A stretch of DNA of 64,000 bases, from positions 4,774,001 to 4,838,000 of the forward strand of contig CM058234.1 of the NCBI GenBank assembly GCA_030180135.1, written 5' to 3'. Made by a program: the position numbers and the translations under genes. Below, one piece after another: positions 55,080-64,000 of this stretch (positions within the stretch are counted from its first letter, which is position 1; each line of letters starts with the position of its first letter). Origin of the DNA: Orychophragmus violaceus. Lineage: Eukaryota > Streptophyta > Magnoliopsida > Brassicales > Brassicaceae. The notes below the pieces were generated by a model. The model was not told where the DNA came from. It did no database searches and saw only the letters and a program-made list of their open reading frames with translations.

Positions 55080-55455
55080 TCAACAGTAATCTTGAAAACA
55101 TTTTAACCAGGGGGCTACATTTCTCACATATCTACTTATATGATCTGAATCCATAATAGAAACATGATGGTGAAGCGGGAAACGAGCATTATCATAAGGT
55201 TGGATGAGCAAGTCAGCTAATGCTCTTAGCATATCCGAAGATGGAGACAGCTCATCATCAACTCCTTTTATCTGCCCAAGAGCTAGCATGAACGCTCCAA
55301 ACCTGTGCATATTGGTTTTTGTATTCAGGATCAATGACCGGTAAGTAACACAGACCAGGTCCATGTGTTTCCGTTAAGCTATTGCACCTAAAGTCATGGT
55401 ATTTCTGCAATGTATCATCTTGAACAAAAATTTCTCCTTTTTTTTTGGTCAACAA
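55080..55455 (-). pseudogene. Fragment of an unidentified gene (paralogue of 27363-27665)
   Basis: The minus strand gives FVQDDTLQKYHDFRC, and a 94-codon open piece (55364-55080) with GAFMLALGQIKGVDDELSPS and RFPLHHHVSIMD. The pieces are in different frames, so either an intron or a frameshift lies between them. I do not recognise the family. The same block lies upstream of the intact ZRK gene. Confidence 0.45.
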
Positions 55456-55592
55456 ACATTTTGTAAATGCTTAATCTCCATAAGTGGAGTAATTGTTCTC
55501 AACATACAAGGCCAACATGGCAAAACAAACAAAGGCTAAATCAAAGCAAGGGAAACAACTTAAAAAGATAAGGGAAACAACATACAAGGCCA
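55440..55592 (-). mobile_element. Short non-LTR insertion with poly(A)
   Basis: About 153 bp ending (minus sense) in GTTGACC plus poly(A), flanked by TTCTCCTT at 55432-55439 and 55593-55600. The paralogous block near 27650 lacks it and shows the uninterrupted TTTTCTCCATGG site, so the empty site is visible in the same window. It also has an inner repeat ACATACAAGGCCA. Confidence 0.7.
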
Positions 55593-55635
55593 TTCTCCTT
55601 ATGGAATGGATATACAGTTACAGAAATTCCTGAGC

Positions 55636-56138
55636 TTAGCGATGAAAGCCCTTGAGAATGCTGTGTGAAAGGTAAGTCAAAGTGTTTGCCACCTCTATTG
55701 CTATCTTTATCCTCTGCATATTTCTCGGATTACATGCAACTAGTGGACATAGAGTTATAATCTCCGCATACTCAAAAACTAAGACAGGTGTGAAGTCAAG
55801 ACAACATCCCAACAGCTTAAGGAAGTTCTTATGACCACTCACCATCGATGAGATTGATATGTCACGACAAATCTCTTTCATGTCGAGTGCGTATTTCCCT
55901 TTATTGATGAGCACGGTCATCGAGCATGCCTTTATAGCAACGGTAATAAACATCAATCCAGGAAGCATGGCAGAAATTATATGTTGCTTTGATGATCTGA
56001 TCAGAAGAGAAGTTCTTGATAGCATTACATTTTCCATCACAACATTCAATGAGCTCCTTCAAAAACAACCTCACCGTACTCTTTGCCATTCATCTGCCTT
56101 GTCTTGGCTCCAATACGGTTTGTTCTCAAGCAATCCAT
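55636..56138 (-). pseudogene. ZRK pseudogene B, N-terminal half
   Basis: Starts MDCLRTNRIGAKTR at 56138. After a frame change come VRLFLKELIECCDGKCNAIK and FSSDQIIKATYNF. After another, near 55920, come VLINKGKYALDMKEICRDIS and FLKLLGCCLDFTPVLVFEYA. It ends at the level of the HRD loop (LTYLSHSILKGFHR). Two frameshifts and loss of the C-lobe make it dead. Confidence 0.8.
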
Positions 56139-56176
56139 CTTATAGACTCTACAAATCTATTATGCGTGAAACTTTC
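56139..56176 (-). pseudogene. ZRK pseudogene A, last codons beyond the copia insertion
   Basis: Across one copy of the CTTTC target duplication the minus-strand kinase frame of 62028-61800 continues here (SRIIDL, then stop). This confirms that copia inserted into a ZRK C-lobe sequence. Confidence 0.6.
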
Positions 56177-56871
56177 TGTTAGGATTCAGAGGCCTAAAGG
56201 CGTCACCTTTAGCAGCTTAAATCACCAACAAACCAAGCCTGAGAGATAACCTGAGTAAGACAGACCCCGTGACTGTGTAAGAGAAGTAGAACAGAAAAGA
56301 TAAAATAGAGCACACCAAAACTTTAACGAGTTCACGCCCTTAAACTTGGGTCGCTACGTCTCGCCGGGATCTTTCCTCGGAATCCACTAGATAAGAGAGT
56401 TTACAAAGAGATTTCCCGAACCCCAAATCCCTTTACAAAGATTTCACTTGGTTCTCACTCTCTTTCCAGAACTCTTACACAAGCTTATACTTTGAGTAAC
56501 GTTCTCTCTCTCTCTCTATCTCCCTTAGCTTCTGGTTTATACCTTTCTGCTAATGGCTTTCGGCTTCCACACCTATCTCTGAGTGTCTCTTCCACTTATA
56601 TAGCAATACTCACGACTTGACCTAATCCCCATGTGTGGCCATCACATGCTTCCTTCTTTTGGCAGATTGTCCACGCGTTAGACGATCCCTGCCCTTGTGC
56701 AGCATACTACCAGACAAAACCTGCTTTTGCTTTTGCTTTTCCCAGCTCCTACAAACTGCTCTTTGTCGGTGGTCCTGCACAGATTTGGTCACGTGATATT
56801 GTTGATAAGTAGATACTCCTTCCTCTCCAAGTTTTCTTGTCTTTGTCTTGATCTTCATAGCTATTCAAACA
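56177..56871 (-). repeat. 3' LTR of copia element
   Basis: 695 bp; the PPT (minus sense CTAGGTGGAGTTT) lies directly inside it at 56872-56884. Confidence 0.9.
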
Positions 56872-56985
56872 AAACTCCACCTAGCAATGAGAGATCAAAC
56901 AAGCCGACATACCCGAATACCTTGAGCTTGAGATAGACTTATGTTCATCTAGTTTCTGGATTCTGACCCCGGTCCCTGAGTCCAA

Positions 56986-59900
56986 TTACTCAGACTTGAC
57001 CCGCAGCAAGTTTAGTGCAGCTTGAAACTTGCTAACAGGCACAATCTTGGTAAAGATATCAGCCGGATTAGTCAGTGTTGATATCTTTAGCACATCCACA
57101 ATCCCATCCGCTATGGTGTCACGGATCTTGTGGTACTTGGTAGCAATGTGTTTCTTTCTCTCATGAAACGCATTGTTCTTTGAAAGATCTATTGCGCTCT
57201 GAGAGTCACAGAAGATATCCACCGTCTTCTGTTCATACCCGAACTCTCTCAATAGATTCTTGAGCCATATAACCTCCTTCACCGCTTTATTCAGCGACAT
57301 GTACTCAGCCTCCGTGGTTGACAGAGAAACCACCTTCTGCAGCCTAGACTTCCAACTGATAGTATTCCCCCCCAAGTGTGAAAACCATCCCACTTATGGA
57401 CCTTCTTCTATTTGGATCAGCAGCATAACCTGAGTCACAATACTCTTTCAGAACAAATTCAGACCCCCTGTAGTAACACAGCTTCATCCTCTGTGTACTC
57501 TTGATATATCTCAGTACCCACTTTACTCCTAACCAATGCTCCTTGATAGGCTTGCCCATGTACCGACTGATAATACCAACTGGGTATGCTAGGTCTGGCC
57601 TAGTTCCAATCATGAAATACATAATACTCCCAACCGCATTAGCATAGGGAACTGACCTCATGTACTCCTCATCTTTGAGCAGTTGTTGTTCTGTTGCAGC
57701 ACACATCTTCAAATGAACAACAAGTGGGGTTGCCACATGCTTTGTCTGGTCCATTTTGTACAGCTCCAGAACCTTGCCCAAATAACCTTCCTGAGATAGC
57801 TTTAGGACACCTTCTTTTCTGTCTCTAGTAATCTCCATGCCAAGTATCTTCTTAGCAGATCTGAGATCCTTCATCTCGAACTTGATACCAAGCTGTTTTG
57901 TCAAATCAGATATCACACCCTTGTCTCTTGCAGCCACCAACATGTCATCAACATAGATGAGAAAATACACCATGGAACCATCACCCAGTCTCTTGACATA
58001 TGCGCAGTTGTCACGTGCACTTCTCATGAAGTCAATCTCCTTCATATAACTGTCAAACTTCTGGTTCCACATCATGGGCGACTGTTTAAGACCATAGAGA
58101 GATTTGTTCAACAGACACACCTGGTTTGGCTTGAACTGATCCTCAAAACCCTCCGGTACCTCCATATAGATCTTCTCATCTAATTCACCATGGAGAAACG
58201 CTGTTTTGACATCCAGTTGCTCCAGCTCATAATCCTCCTCCACAACAATGGCCAACAAAATCCTTATAGATACATGTCTTACCACATGAGAAAAATGTCT
58301 GTGTAATCTACTCCATCTCTTTGTGCATACCCCTTTGCAACAAGTCTAGCTTTGTATCTTGGTTCTTCGACTCCGGATATTCCAGGCTTACGCTTGAAAA
58401 TCCACTTGCAGCCAATAACCCTTTGTCCTTTTGGCTTTGCAACCACAGTCCAAGTGTGATTCTTCAACAAGGAAGCCATCTCCTCATCCATACCACCTTT
58501 CCATAAGATCCAGTCTTTATCCCTTATGCACAGTAGTGTAAAGAGCTTATGCATCGAAGATATCTTCCTCCTCGTCTTCTACTTCTTCCCCAAAGTACCC
58601 CTCCACATAAAATCTCCTTGGAGGCTTCACTTCCCTTCTTGATATGTCCCGAAATAAGTGATAACTTTCCGGTGATTCATGAGTTATCTCATCTGAATCC
58701 TCCTGCTCCTCCAGCTGATGTGTGTTGACTGGTGTTTGATCTCCCAGTGATACTGTCTCTTCCAGAAGATCTCCACCCGAGGTTACAACTCTGCTTTCCT
58801 CAAGATCAATATCAAATGGCGAGTTTGATTCGTCTTGATCAATAGTAGACCTTGTGTTACTCTGCATCACATCCTTGTAGACTGCATTTTCCTGAAACAA
58901 AATGTTTCTGCTGACTGCACACTTCCTTTCATCCAGCAACCATATCTTATACCCCTTCACCCCATCAGGATATCCAAACAGAAAACCCTTCTTTGCCCTA
59001 GGCACCAACTTCCCTTCATATGAGTGAACAAAAGACACACACCCAAACCTTCTTAAGTAGCTGTAAACTAGATCCTTTCATGTCCACTTCTTGTCAGAAA
59101 TCTCGAAGTTTATAGCAGAAGATGGTGTCTTGTTGATAAGAGTTACTGCTGTATGTGTAGCTTCAGCCCAAAACTTCTTAGGTAGACCTGAATCACTTAA
59201 CATACTCCTCACCTTCTCCAATATGGTCATGTTCATCCTCTCTGCAACACCATTCTGTTGTGGTGTGTAAGCACACGTTCTGTGTCTTACAATCCCCTTT
59301 TCCTTGCAGTAATTGTTGAACTGAAGGTTGCAAAACTCAAGTCCATTATCTGTCCTTAAGATCTTGATCTTCTTCTCAGCTTGATTCTCAACCATGACAC
59401 ACCACTCCACAAAAGTCTCAAATGCCTCATCTTTGTGCTTCAGGAAATAAACACATGTTTTCCTTGTGTAATCATCTATCAGAGAGATGAAATACTGACA
59501 CTTCCCCAAAGAGAATGGAACGGTAAGAGCTCCCCACATATCAGAGTGAATGTAGTCTAATCTGTCCTTCGTATCATGTGTAGCCTGATCGAAGCTGGCC
59601 CGTTTTGCCTTTCCCTACACACAATCTTCCAAATCTCTAGTGTGTAAATCTTCTTCCTGTCTAGGAGACCCTTCTTCACTAACAAGTCTAGATTCTTCTG
59701 ACTCATATGTCCTAGTCTCCTATGCCACAGTACTGTGTCATTTATCCTTCTTTCAATAGACAATGACTGACCAATCTCAGGTTTTCCTTGGAGTAAGTAG
59801 ATCTTCTCATACCTTTTTCCTTTCATGAGAGTTCTGGTTTCATCTTTGACAAGCATGATCCCATTCTTGGATTCAAAACTACATCCTTGCTCTTCTAAAG

Positions 59901-60180
59901 TTCCCATAGACAGCAAATTCCGGTCCATATCCGGGATATATCTCACCTGTGTAAGCAGCACAGTAGAACCATCTTCATTCCTGATTCGTACATTTCCTAT
60001 ACCCCTGACCTTTGATGTCGTTTTGTTACCCATCCTTACTGATCCTCCTGCATCTTCACTAAGATTTTCCAACCAATCTCTCATGTGAGTCATGTGATAG
60101 TTTCACCCTGTGTCCATGATCCATTCTTCCGCAAGATTTATGTCTGTGGAATGGAGAGCTTCTGCTTTAGACACAAATAA
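56986..60180 (-). pseudogene. Copia pol: protease, integrase, RT, RNase H with breaks
   Basis: Blocks in minus order. Protease around 60110 (WIMDTG, then TGA where Cys is expected). GAG-pre-integrase WHRRLGHMSQKNLDLL (about 59740). Integrase 59539-59078 with DDYTR, RTDNGLEF and GVAERMN. A linker and integrase C-terminus 59038-58547. RT 58554-57344 with the WIFKRK start, FLHGELDE, SLYGLKQSP and YVDDMLVA. RNase H 57393-56986 with STTEAEYMSL, FCDSQSAIDL and RKKHIATKYH. Breaks: a frame change near 59590, TGA near 59078, and frame changes near 58550, 58285 and 57390. Catalytic residues are kept but no continuous product is possible. Confidence 0.85.
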
Positions 60181-60249
60181 ACCTACAACATCATATGTAC
60201 TCCCTTTAACCATCGCAGCCTCTACTCTGTTGTTACCTCTCTAGTCTTT

Positions 60250-61044
60250 CTACTTGAACTTGTTCCGGTTTGGACACGAAGCTTTGAAACCCTTTCTGAT
60301 CTTAGACTTGGACTTACCCATGTTCTGTCTAGAACATTTGTCCCTCCGTTCTCCTCTTCCCCTTTGCTTTCCCTTATCTCTGACATAGAGACCCTCAGCC
60401 TGATTCTTCGAGCTCTTTGAAGTTGAGCCAAACTCAAACTCCTTTGCATATATGGCTGAAACAACCTCATCAAGTGTCAACATGTTTTTCCTTGAACCAT
60501 ACTTCAGCGTATCTCTGAGCTGATCAAACTGCCTTGGGAGTGACATCAGAAGTAGAACTGCCTGGTCTTCATCAGAAACTGTAACACCAGCATTTTCCAA
60601 GTTTGCAATAACATGCAGAAAATCATCAATGTTGTTCTCCACAGAAAGACTTTCTGACATCTTGAAGCCATATAACTTCTGCTTGAGATAGATCATGTTG
60701 GGAAGAGTTTTGGCCTGATAAAGTTTATCCAGAGCTTTAATCATGCCAGCAGCTGTTTCCTCCTTCCTTATCTTCCTTAGAACCCTGTATGTGACAGACA
60801 GAACAATAGTGCTCCTTGCCTTCTTCTTTTTCTCCGCTAAAGATTCCTCCTTTTCTTTAGCTTCCTTCTCTTCCCCCAATGTAGCCTTTGGATCTGAGAC
60901 CTTATGACTTGGGGTCTCAGCTTCTTCGTCCTCCAAAGCTTTGCTCAGACCCAGCAAATCCATGTGAGCTAAGAGCTTATCCTTCCACAGAGTATAGTCT
61001 CCATGTACATCGAACTTCTCCATCTCTACTCTTGATGACGACAT
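60250..61044 (-). CDS. Copia gag
   Basis: From MSSSRVEMEKFDVHGDY (ATG 61044) to 60250, 264 codons; an upstream in-frame extension to 61104 overlaps the PBS and is unlikely to be used. The WKDKLLAHMDLLGL start, YRVLRKIRKEETAAGM-like centre and LPRQFDQLRDTLKYG region are those of copia gag (UBN2 type). The expected zinc knuckle after GKSKSKIRKG is degraded and a stop follows, so the nucleic-acid-binding tail is lost. Confidence 0.75.
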   Translation of the reverse strand: MSSSRVEMEKFDVHGDYTLWKDKLLAHMDLLGLSKALEDEEAETPSHKVSDPKATLGEEKEAKEKEESLAEKKKKARSTIVLSVTYRVLRKIRKEETAAGMIKALDKLYQAKTLPNMIYLKQKLYGFKMSESLSVENNIDDFLHVIANLENAGVTVSDEDQAVLLLMSLPRQFDQLRDTLKYGSRKNMLTLDEVVSAIYAKEFEFGSTSKSSKNQAEGLYVRDKGKQRGRGERRDKCSRQNMGKSKSKIRKGFKASCPNRNKFK

Positions 61045-61086
61045 GATTCCTTCTTGAATGGACTTTATAGAACCACACACAAAGAA

Positions 61087-61103
61087 CCTTCGCTCTGATA
61101 CCA
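61087..61103 (-). other. Primer-binding site of copia (initiator tRNA-Met)
   Basis: Minus strand TGGTATCAGAGCGAAGG, three bases inside the 5' LTR. Confidence 0.85.
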
Positions 61104-61106
61104 CTA

Positions 61107-61799
61107 TGTTAGGATTCAGAGGCCTAAAGGCGTCACCTTTACAAACTTAAATCACCAACAAACCAAGCCTGAGAGATAACCTGAGTAAGACAGACCCCGT
61201 GACTGTGTAAGAGAAGCAGAACAGAAAAGATAAAACAGAGCACACCAAGACTTTAACGAGTTCACGCCCTTAAACTTGGGTCGCTACGTCTCGCCGGGAT
61301 CTTTCCCCGGAATCCACTAGATAAGAGAGTTTACAAAGAGATTTCCCGAACCCCAAATCCCTTTACAAATATTTCACTTGGTTCTCACTCTTTTCCCAGA
61401 ACCCTTACACAAGCTTATACTTTGAGTAACGTTCTCTCTCTCTCTATCTCCCTTAGCTTCTGGTTTATACCTTTCAGCTAATGGCTTTCGGCTTCCACAC
61501 CTATCTTTGAGTGTCTCTTCCACTTATATAGCAATACTCACGACTTGACCTAATCCCCATGTGTGGCCATCACATGCTTCCTTCTTTTGTCATATTGTCC
61601 ACGCGTTAGACGATCCCTGCCCTTGTGCAACATACTACCAGACAAAACCTGTTTTTGCTTTTGCCTTTCCCAGCTCCTGCAAACTGCTCTTTGTCGGTGG
61701 TCGTGCACAGATTTGTTCACGTGATATTGTTGATAAGTAGACACTCCTTCCTCTCCAAGTTTTCTTGTCTTTGTCTTGATCTTCATAGCTATTCCAACA
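61107..61799 (-). repeat. 5' LTR of copia element
   Basis: 693 bp; partner of 56177-56871. Confidence 0.9.
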
Positions 61800-62028
61800 C
61801 TTTCCTTTCCCATAGAGAGTCCATTGATCCACTCTCATATAAGCCTTTCACATAGTCAAAAATACTTTCGTAAATATGATTAGGTTCAGGAGATTCAGTA
61901 CTCGGGGGAAAGTAAGCTTGTCTTCCAGCGAGAAAAACCAACAAACAAATTCCAAATATATGCATGCTCCCAGGTCTCAGTTTCTGCTTTAGTGGCTTCA
62001 ACCATCGATTCCATTTAACAAATAGCAA
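61800..62028 (-). pseudogene. ZRK pseudogene A, C-lobe fragment
   Basis: The minus strand gives IFGICLLVFLAGRQAYF (helix F region of the kinase fold), then YESIFDYVKGLYESGSMDSL, where the frame meets the copia insertion. The N-lobe and catalytic loop are absent upstream. Non-functional. Confidence 0.75.
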
Positions 62029-62364
62029 ATATTTGTGCGAAGCTTTTCACAGTTTTCCTCCAAAAACAAGAAAGACTTATAAAACGTGCTTCTGAGTTGT
62101 TGACCTGAAAATGTGCTTCTGAGTTCAAAAAAATCAATCTTATCTTAATAATATAAGATATGGATGTAGTTGACAAATAAAAAAAGACAATACATTTTCC
62201 CACTACATTCGTTGAACAACCCTTGGCTACATTTTGGGTCCATATATCTTGATAGTTGACATTTGACGTGACTCCATCAAACTTTAGAAAAATAAATTGT
62301 AAGAGATCGTCTCTCTCTCTCAAGGGTGCCTGCAGAAATTGCAATCTGAGGCATCATTCGGCGA
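62029..62364. other. Upstream region of ZRK pseudogene 3
   Basis: From 62290 on it parallels the 5' flank of the intact ZRK gene (GAGATCGTCTCTCTCTC, CTGCAGAAA, GAGGCATCATTCGGCGATG). The rest has no feature I can name. Confidence 0.5.
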
Positions 62365-63354
62365 TGCAATGCTGGAGAAGGAAGAAGGAGAAGGGCAAGG
62401 CGAGAGAGTGTTTCCTCAAGAATGGAAGCATTTTTCTTCAGGAACTCATCGTCGACTGTAACGGCATATCAAACCCTATCCGAATGTTCTCTTCCCGTCA
62501 AATCTCCAAGGCCACGAATCACTTCGATCCCACCTCTTGTCTCCCTAGTAATTATAACTTCAGCTGGTACAATGGCGTCATCGAAGGCAGATCTTACATG
62601 ATCAAGAGATATACAGAGCCATTGCTTGGAGGAGAGAGATCTCCTTACAACGATATTGTCTTATCTGCTCGGGTAAGTAATTACAGTGGTTTCCACAAAC
62701 TCTTGGGATGCTGTCTCGAATTTCCTCTTCCTGTCTTGTTGTTTGAAGACACAGAATTTAGATTTTTGAACGTTCGAGGAAGTGTTGGTTGCGAGGAATG
62801 TTCGGTTAAAGATTGCGAAAGAGGTTGCGACTGCTATAACTTATCTTCACACGGCTTTTCCTAGAATCATTATAAACAGATATATAAAGGCAGTTAATGT
62901 TTCGTTGGATAAGAACTGGACGGCTAAGCTGACTGATTTATCACTTTCTGTAACACTCCCTGAGGGTAAATCGTGGATTGAAGAGCCCATCGTTGGAACT
63001 CAGGGATACGCAGATCCTAATTATATCACGACGGGCATACTGGCAGCATCTTCAGATGTGTATAGTTTTGGAATCCTTATGTTGGTTCTTCTTATGGGAA
63101 GACCACCAAATTTTGTTGATTATGCTCTGCGAGAGAGAGGAGAACCTGTTGAGTTCGGGGGTGATTCGAACGACATGAGACCTGATCAGATGAAAATGTT
63201 TTTCGAGCTGGCACTGAGATGCTGCGAGATAGAGAAGGAAGACAGGCCAACGATGATCATGGTGGCAAAAGAGATTAAGCTAATAGAAAAAGTATCACTC
63301 GATTGCTACAATTCTGAGATACTGGAAAATGGGTCTGATGATAGTCAGATTTAA
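62365..63354 (+). pseudogene. ZRK pseudogene 3 (frameshifted)
   Basis: Starts MQCWRRKKEKGKARECFLK and parallels the gene at 27884. A 23-bp deletion (the segment equivalent to 28343-28365) at about 62794 shifts the frame. Translation would end at 62864 after about 166 codons; the C-lobe continues in another frame to 63354. The catalytic loop is altered: IIINRYIKAVN replaces IIHRDIKATN, so His and Asp are both lost. DFG is replaced by DLS. The C-lobe ends VSLDCYNSEILENGSDDSQI, showing what the copy at 27884 lost. ZRKs do not all need catalysis, but the frameshift itself makes this copy non-functional or N-lobe-only. Confidence 0.85.
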
Positions 63355-63767
63355 GGTTGAGATTTATGCTCATACTAGTGTTGTGTATTGCTGGATTTCT
63401 TACCTTTTATAGTATATGATTCTCGAGCAAAACTTCATTTTGATTAAAGACTTTAAGAGGGTAAATCAATCTATCTTCAGGTTCTGAAGGCAGGCAGAAC
63501 ATTTGAGATGGTTCTCGTTTCCAGAAAAGCTTGGTGTTGAACTGAGGAGTAAGTATGGATCTTAGCATCCATAGATCCGAAAACTTGCTTCAAATTATTC
63601 TTATTGAAATTGGTAATCAGGATTAGGCTACAAAGCCAAAACCTCATGAAGTTTTTACGTTATTTATTCACACTCCTTGTGCATAGAAGCTGAAGAAGTG
63701 CTGGGTACATACGGCTACCTCCTTCCATTATACTTTGCAACATTGCTTGTAAAGTGTTGGAGTCTTA
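63355..63767. other. Spacer between ZRK copies
   Basis: No supported gene. 63355-63420 is the ZRK 3' flank, similar to 28955-28990. Confidence 0.45.
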
Positions 63768-64000
63768 TTGATGGTTCTTCTCACTGTTAGACCGGTTTAC
63801 TACACAGGATCTGATGGGGATCGTGAATATATTATTCGCTATGTGAAAGGTTTATATGAGAATGAGAAGCATGAAGAAGTGATGGATCGGATCCTATGAT
63901 GATGAACGACATTACTAGTGCTCAAATATTGCTGGTGGAATCTTGCTGAGATGCTGCGATGAGAGGGATGAAGACAGACCGAAGATGATTCAGGTAGCTA
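63768..64000 (+). pseudogene. ZRK pseudogene C, C-lobe fragment, runs off the window
   Basis: RPVYYTGSDGDREYIIRYVK and GLYENEKHEEVMDRIL, then stops, then in another frame CDERDEDRPKMIQVA at the window edge. These match the last third of the ZRK kinase fold. At least one frameshift and stops are present. Confidence 0.7.

Larger units (their letters stand above)
56177..61799 (-). mobile_element. Ty1/copia LTR retrotransposon, decayed
   Basis: 5.6 kb, minus orientation. LTRs 56177-56871 (695 bp) and 61107-61799 (693 bp), in element sense TGTT...TAACA, differ at roughly 25 positions plus a small CT-repeat indel (about 3-4%). The target duplication CTTTC is at 56172-56176 and 61800-61804. The PBS TGGTATCAGAGC is that of initiator tRNA-Met. 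Gene order gag-protease-integrase-RT-RNaseH is that of copia. Several stops and frameshifts are present. The lineage within copia was not assigned. Confidence 0.93.

Noticed and set aside
56697..56936. Open frames in the copia LTRs (also 61550-61855)
   Set aside because: They are LTR sequence with differing starts and ends in the two copies and no motifs.

Overview
This is plant nuclear DNA, almost certainly from a Brassicaceae species. Three host signals agree: a six-exon bHLH gene of the Arabidopsis bHLH48/bHLH60 type (14421-17400), a cluster of ZED1-related kinases (ZRKs, RLCK XII-2), and a degenerate U2 snRNA gene. From memory, Arabidopsis chromosome 3 has the same combination near At3g57710-At3g57800 (ZRKs including ZED1, a U2 gene, bHLH60), so the window is probably syntenic with it. 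No organism name can be given from sequence alone.

Layout. 1-14400 is AT-rich intergenic DNA with a 5'-truncated LINE. That LINE was split by a very young non-autonomous LTR element (2650-8841, TSD TTGGT, LTRs identical by eye). The same stretch holds a hAT-type MITE (9322-9748, 8-bp TSD), a Tat-type solo LTR (11493-12008) and minute target-primed insertions. 14421-17400 is the bHLH gene, followed by an exon-like remnant broken by interleaved foldback elements (17868-18542). 18914-27362 is a Tat-lineage Ty3/gypsy element (Tat1) with a large in-frame internal deletion. 27363-29450 is a 2-kb host island with the only uninterrupted ZRK gene. 29451-54451 is a second Tat element (Tat2) that itself contains a 13.7-kb Athila-type element (39713-53401). 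54452-64000 is host DNA again: the U2 snRNA body, ZRK pseudogenes on both strands, and a decayed Ty1/copia element (56177-61799).

All five complete LTR elements have matching 5-bp target duplications, so the empty sites can be inferred. LTR divergence counted by eye is about 3-4% for copia, 1.7% for Tat1, 1.8% for Tat2, under 1% for Athila and 0% for the non-autonomous element. This agrees with the nesting order. No element is obviously autonomous: Tat1 lacks protease and RT, Tat2 has three stops and a lost RT catalytic Asp, Athila has four in-frame stops, and copia has stops and frameshifts. Both Tat copies also carry a spliced antisense gene with its own TATA box.

Most notable observations: (1) Tat2 landed between the upstream sequence element and the TATA box of the U2 gene, now 25 kb apart; (2) Athila-group LTRs carry four-unit hairpin arrays with the same architecture but different core words; (3) a phase-0, stop-free 99-nt candidate cassette exon lies in the intron that splits the bHLH loop; (4) Tat1 carries an in-frame Gag-RNaseH-integrase fusion formed at a 6-bp microhomology.
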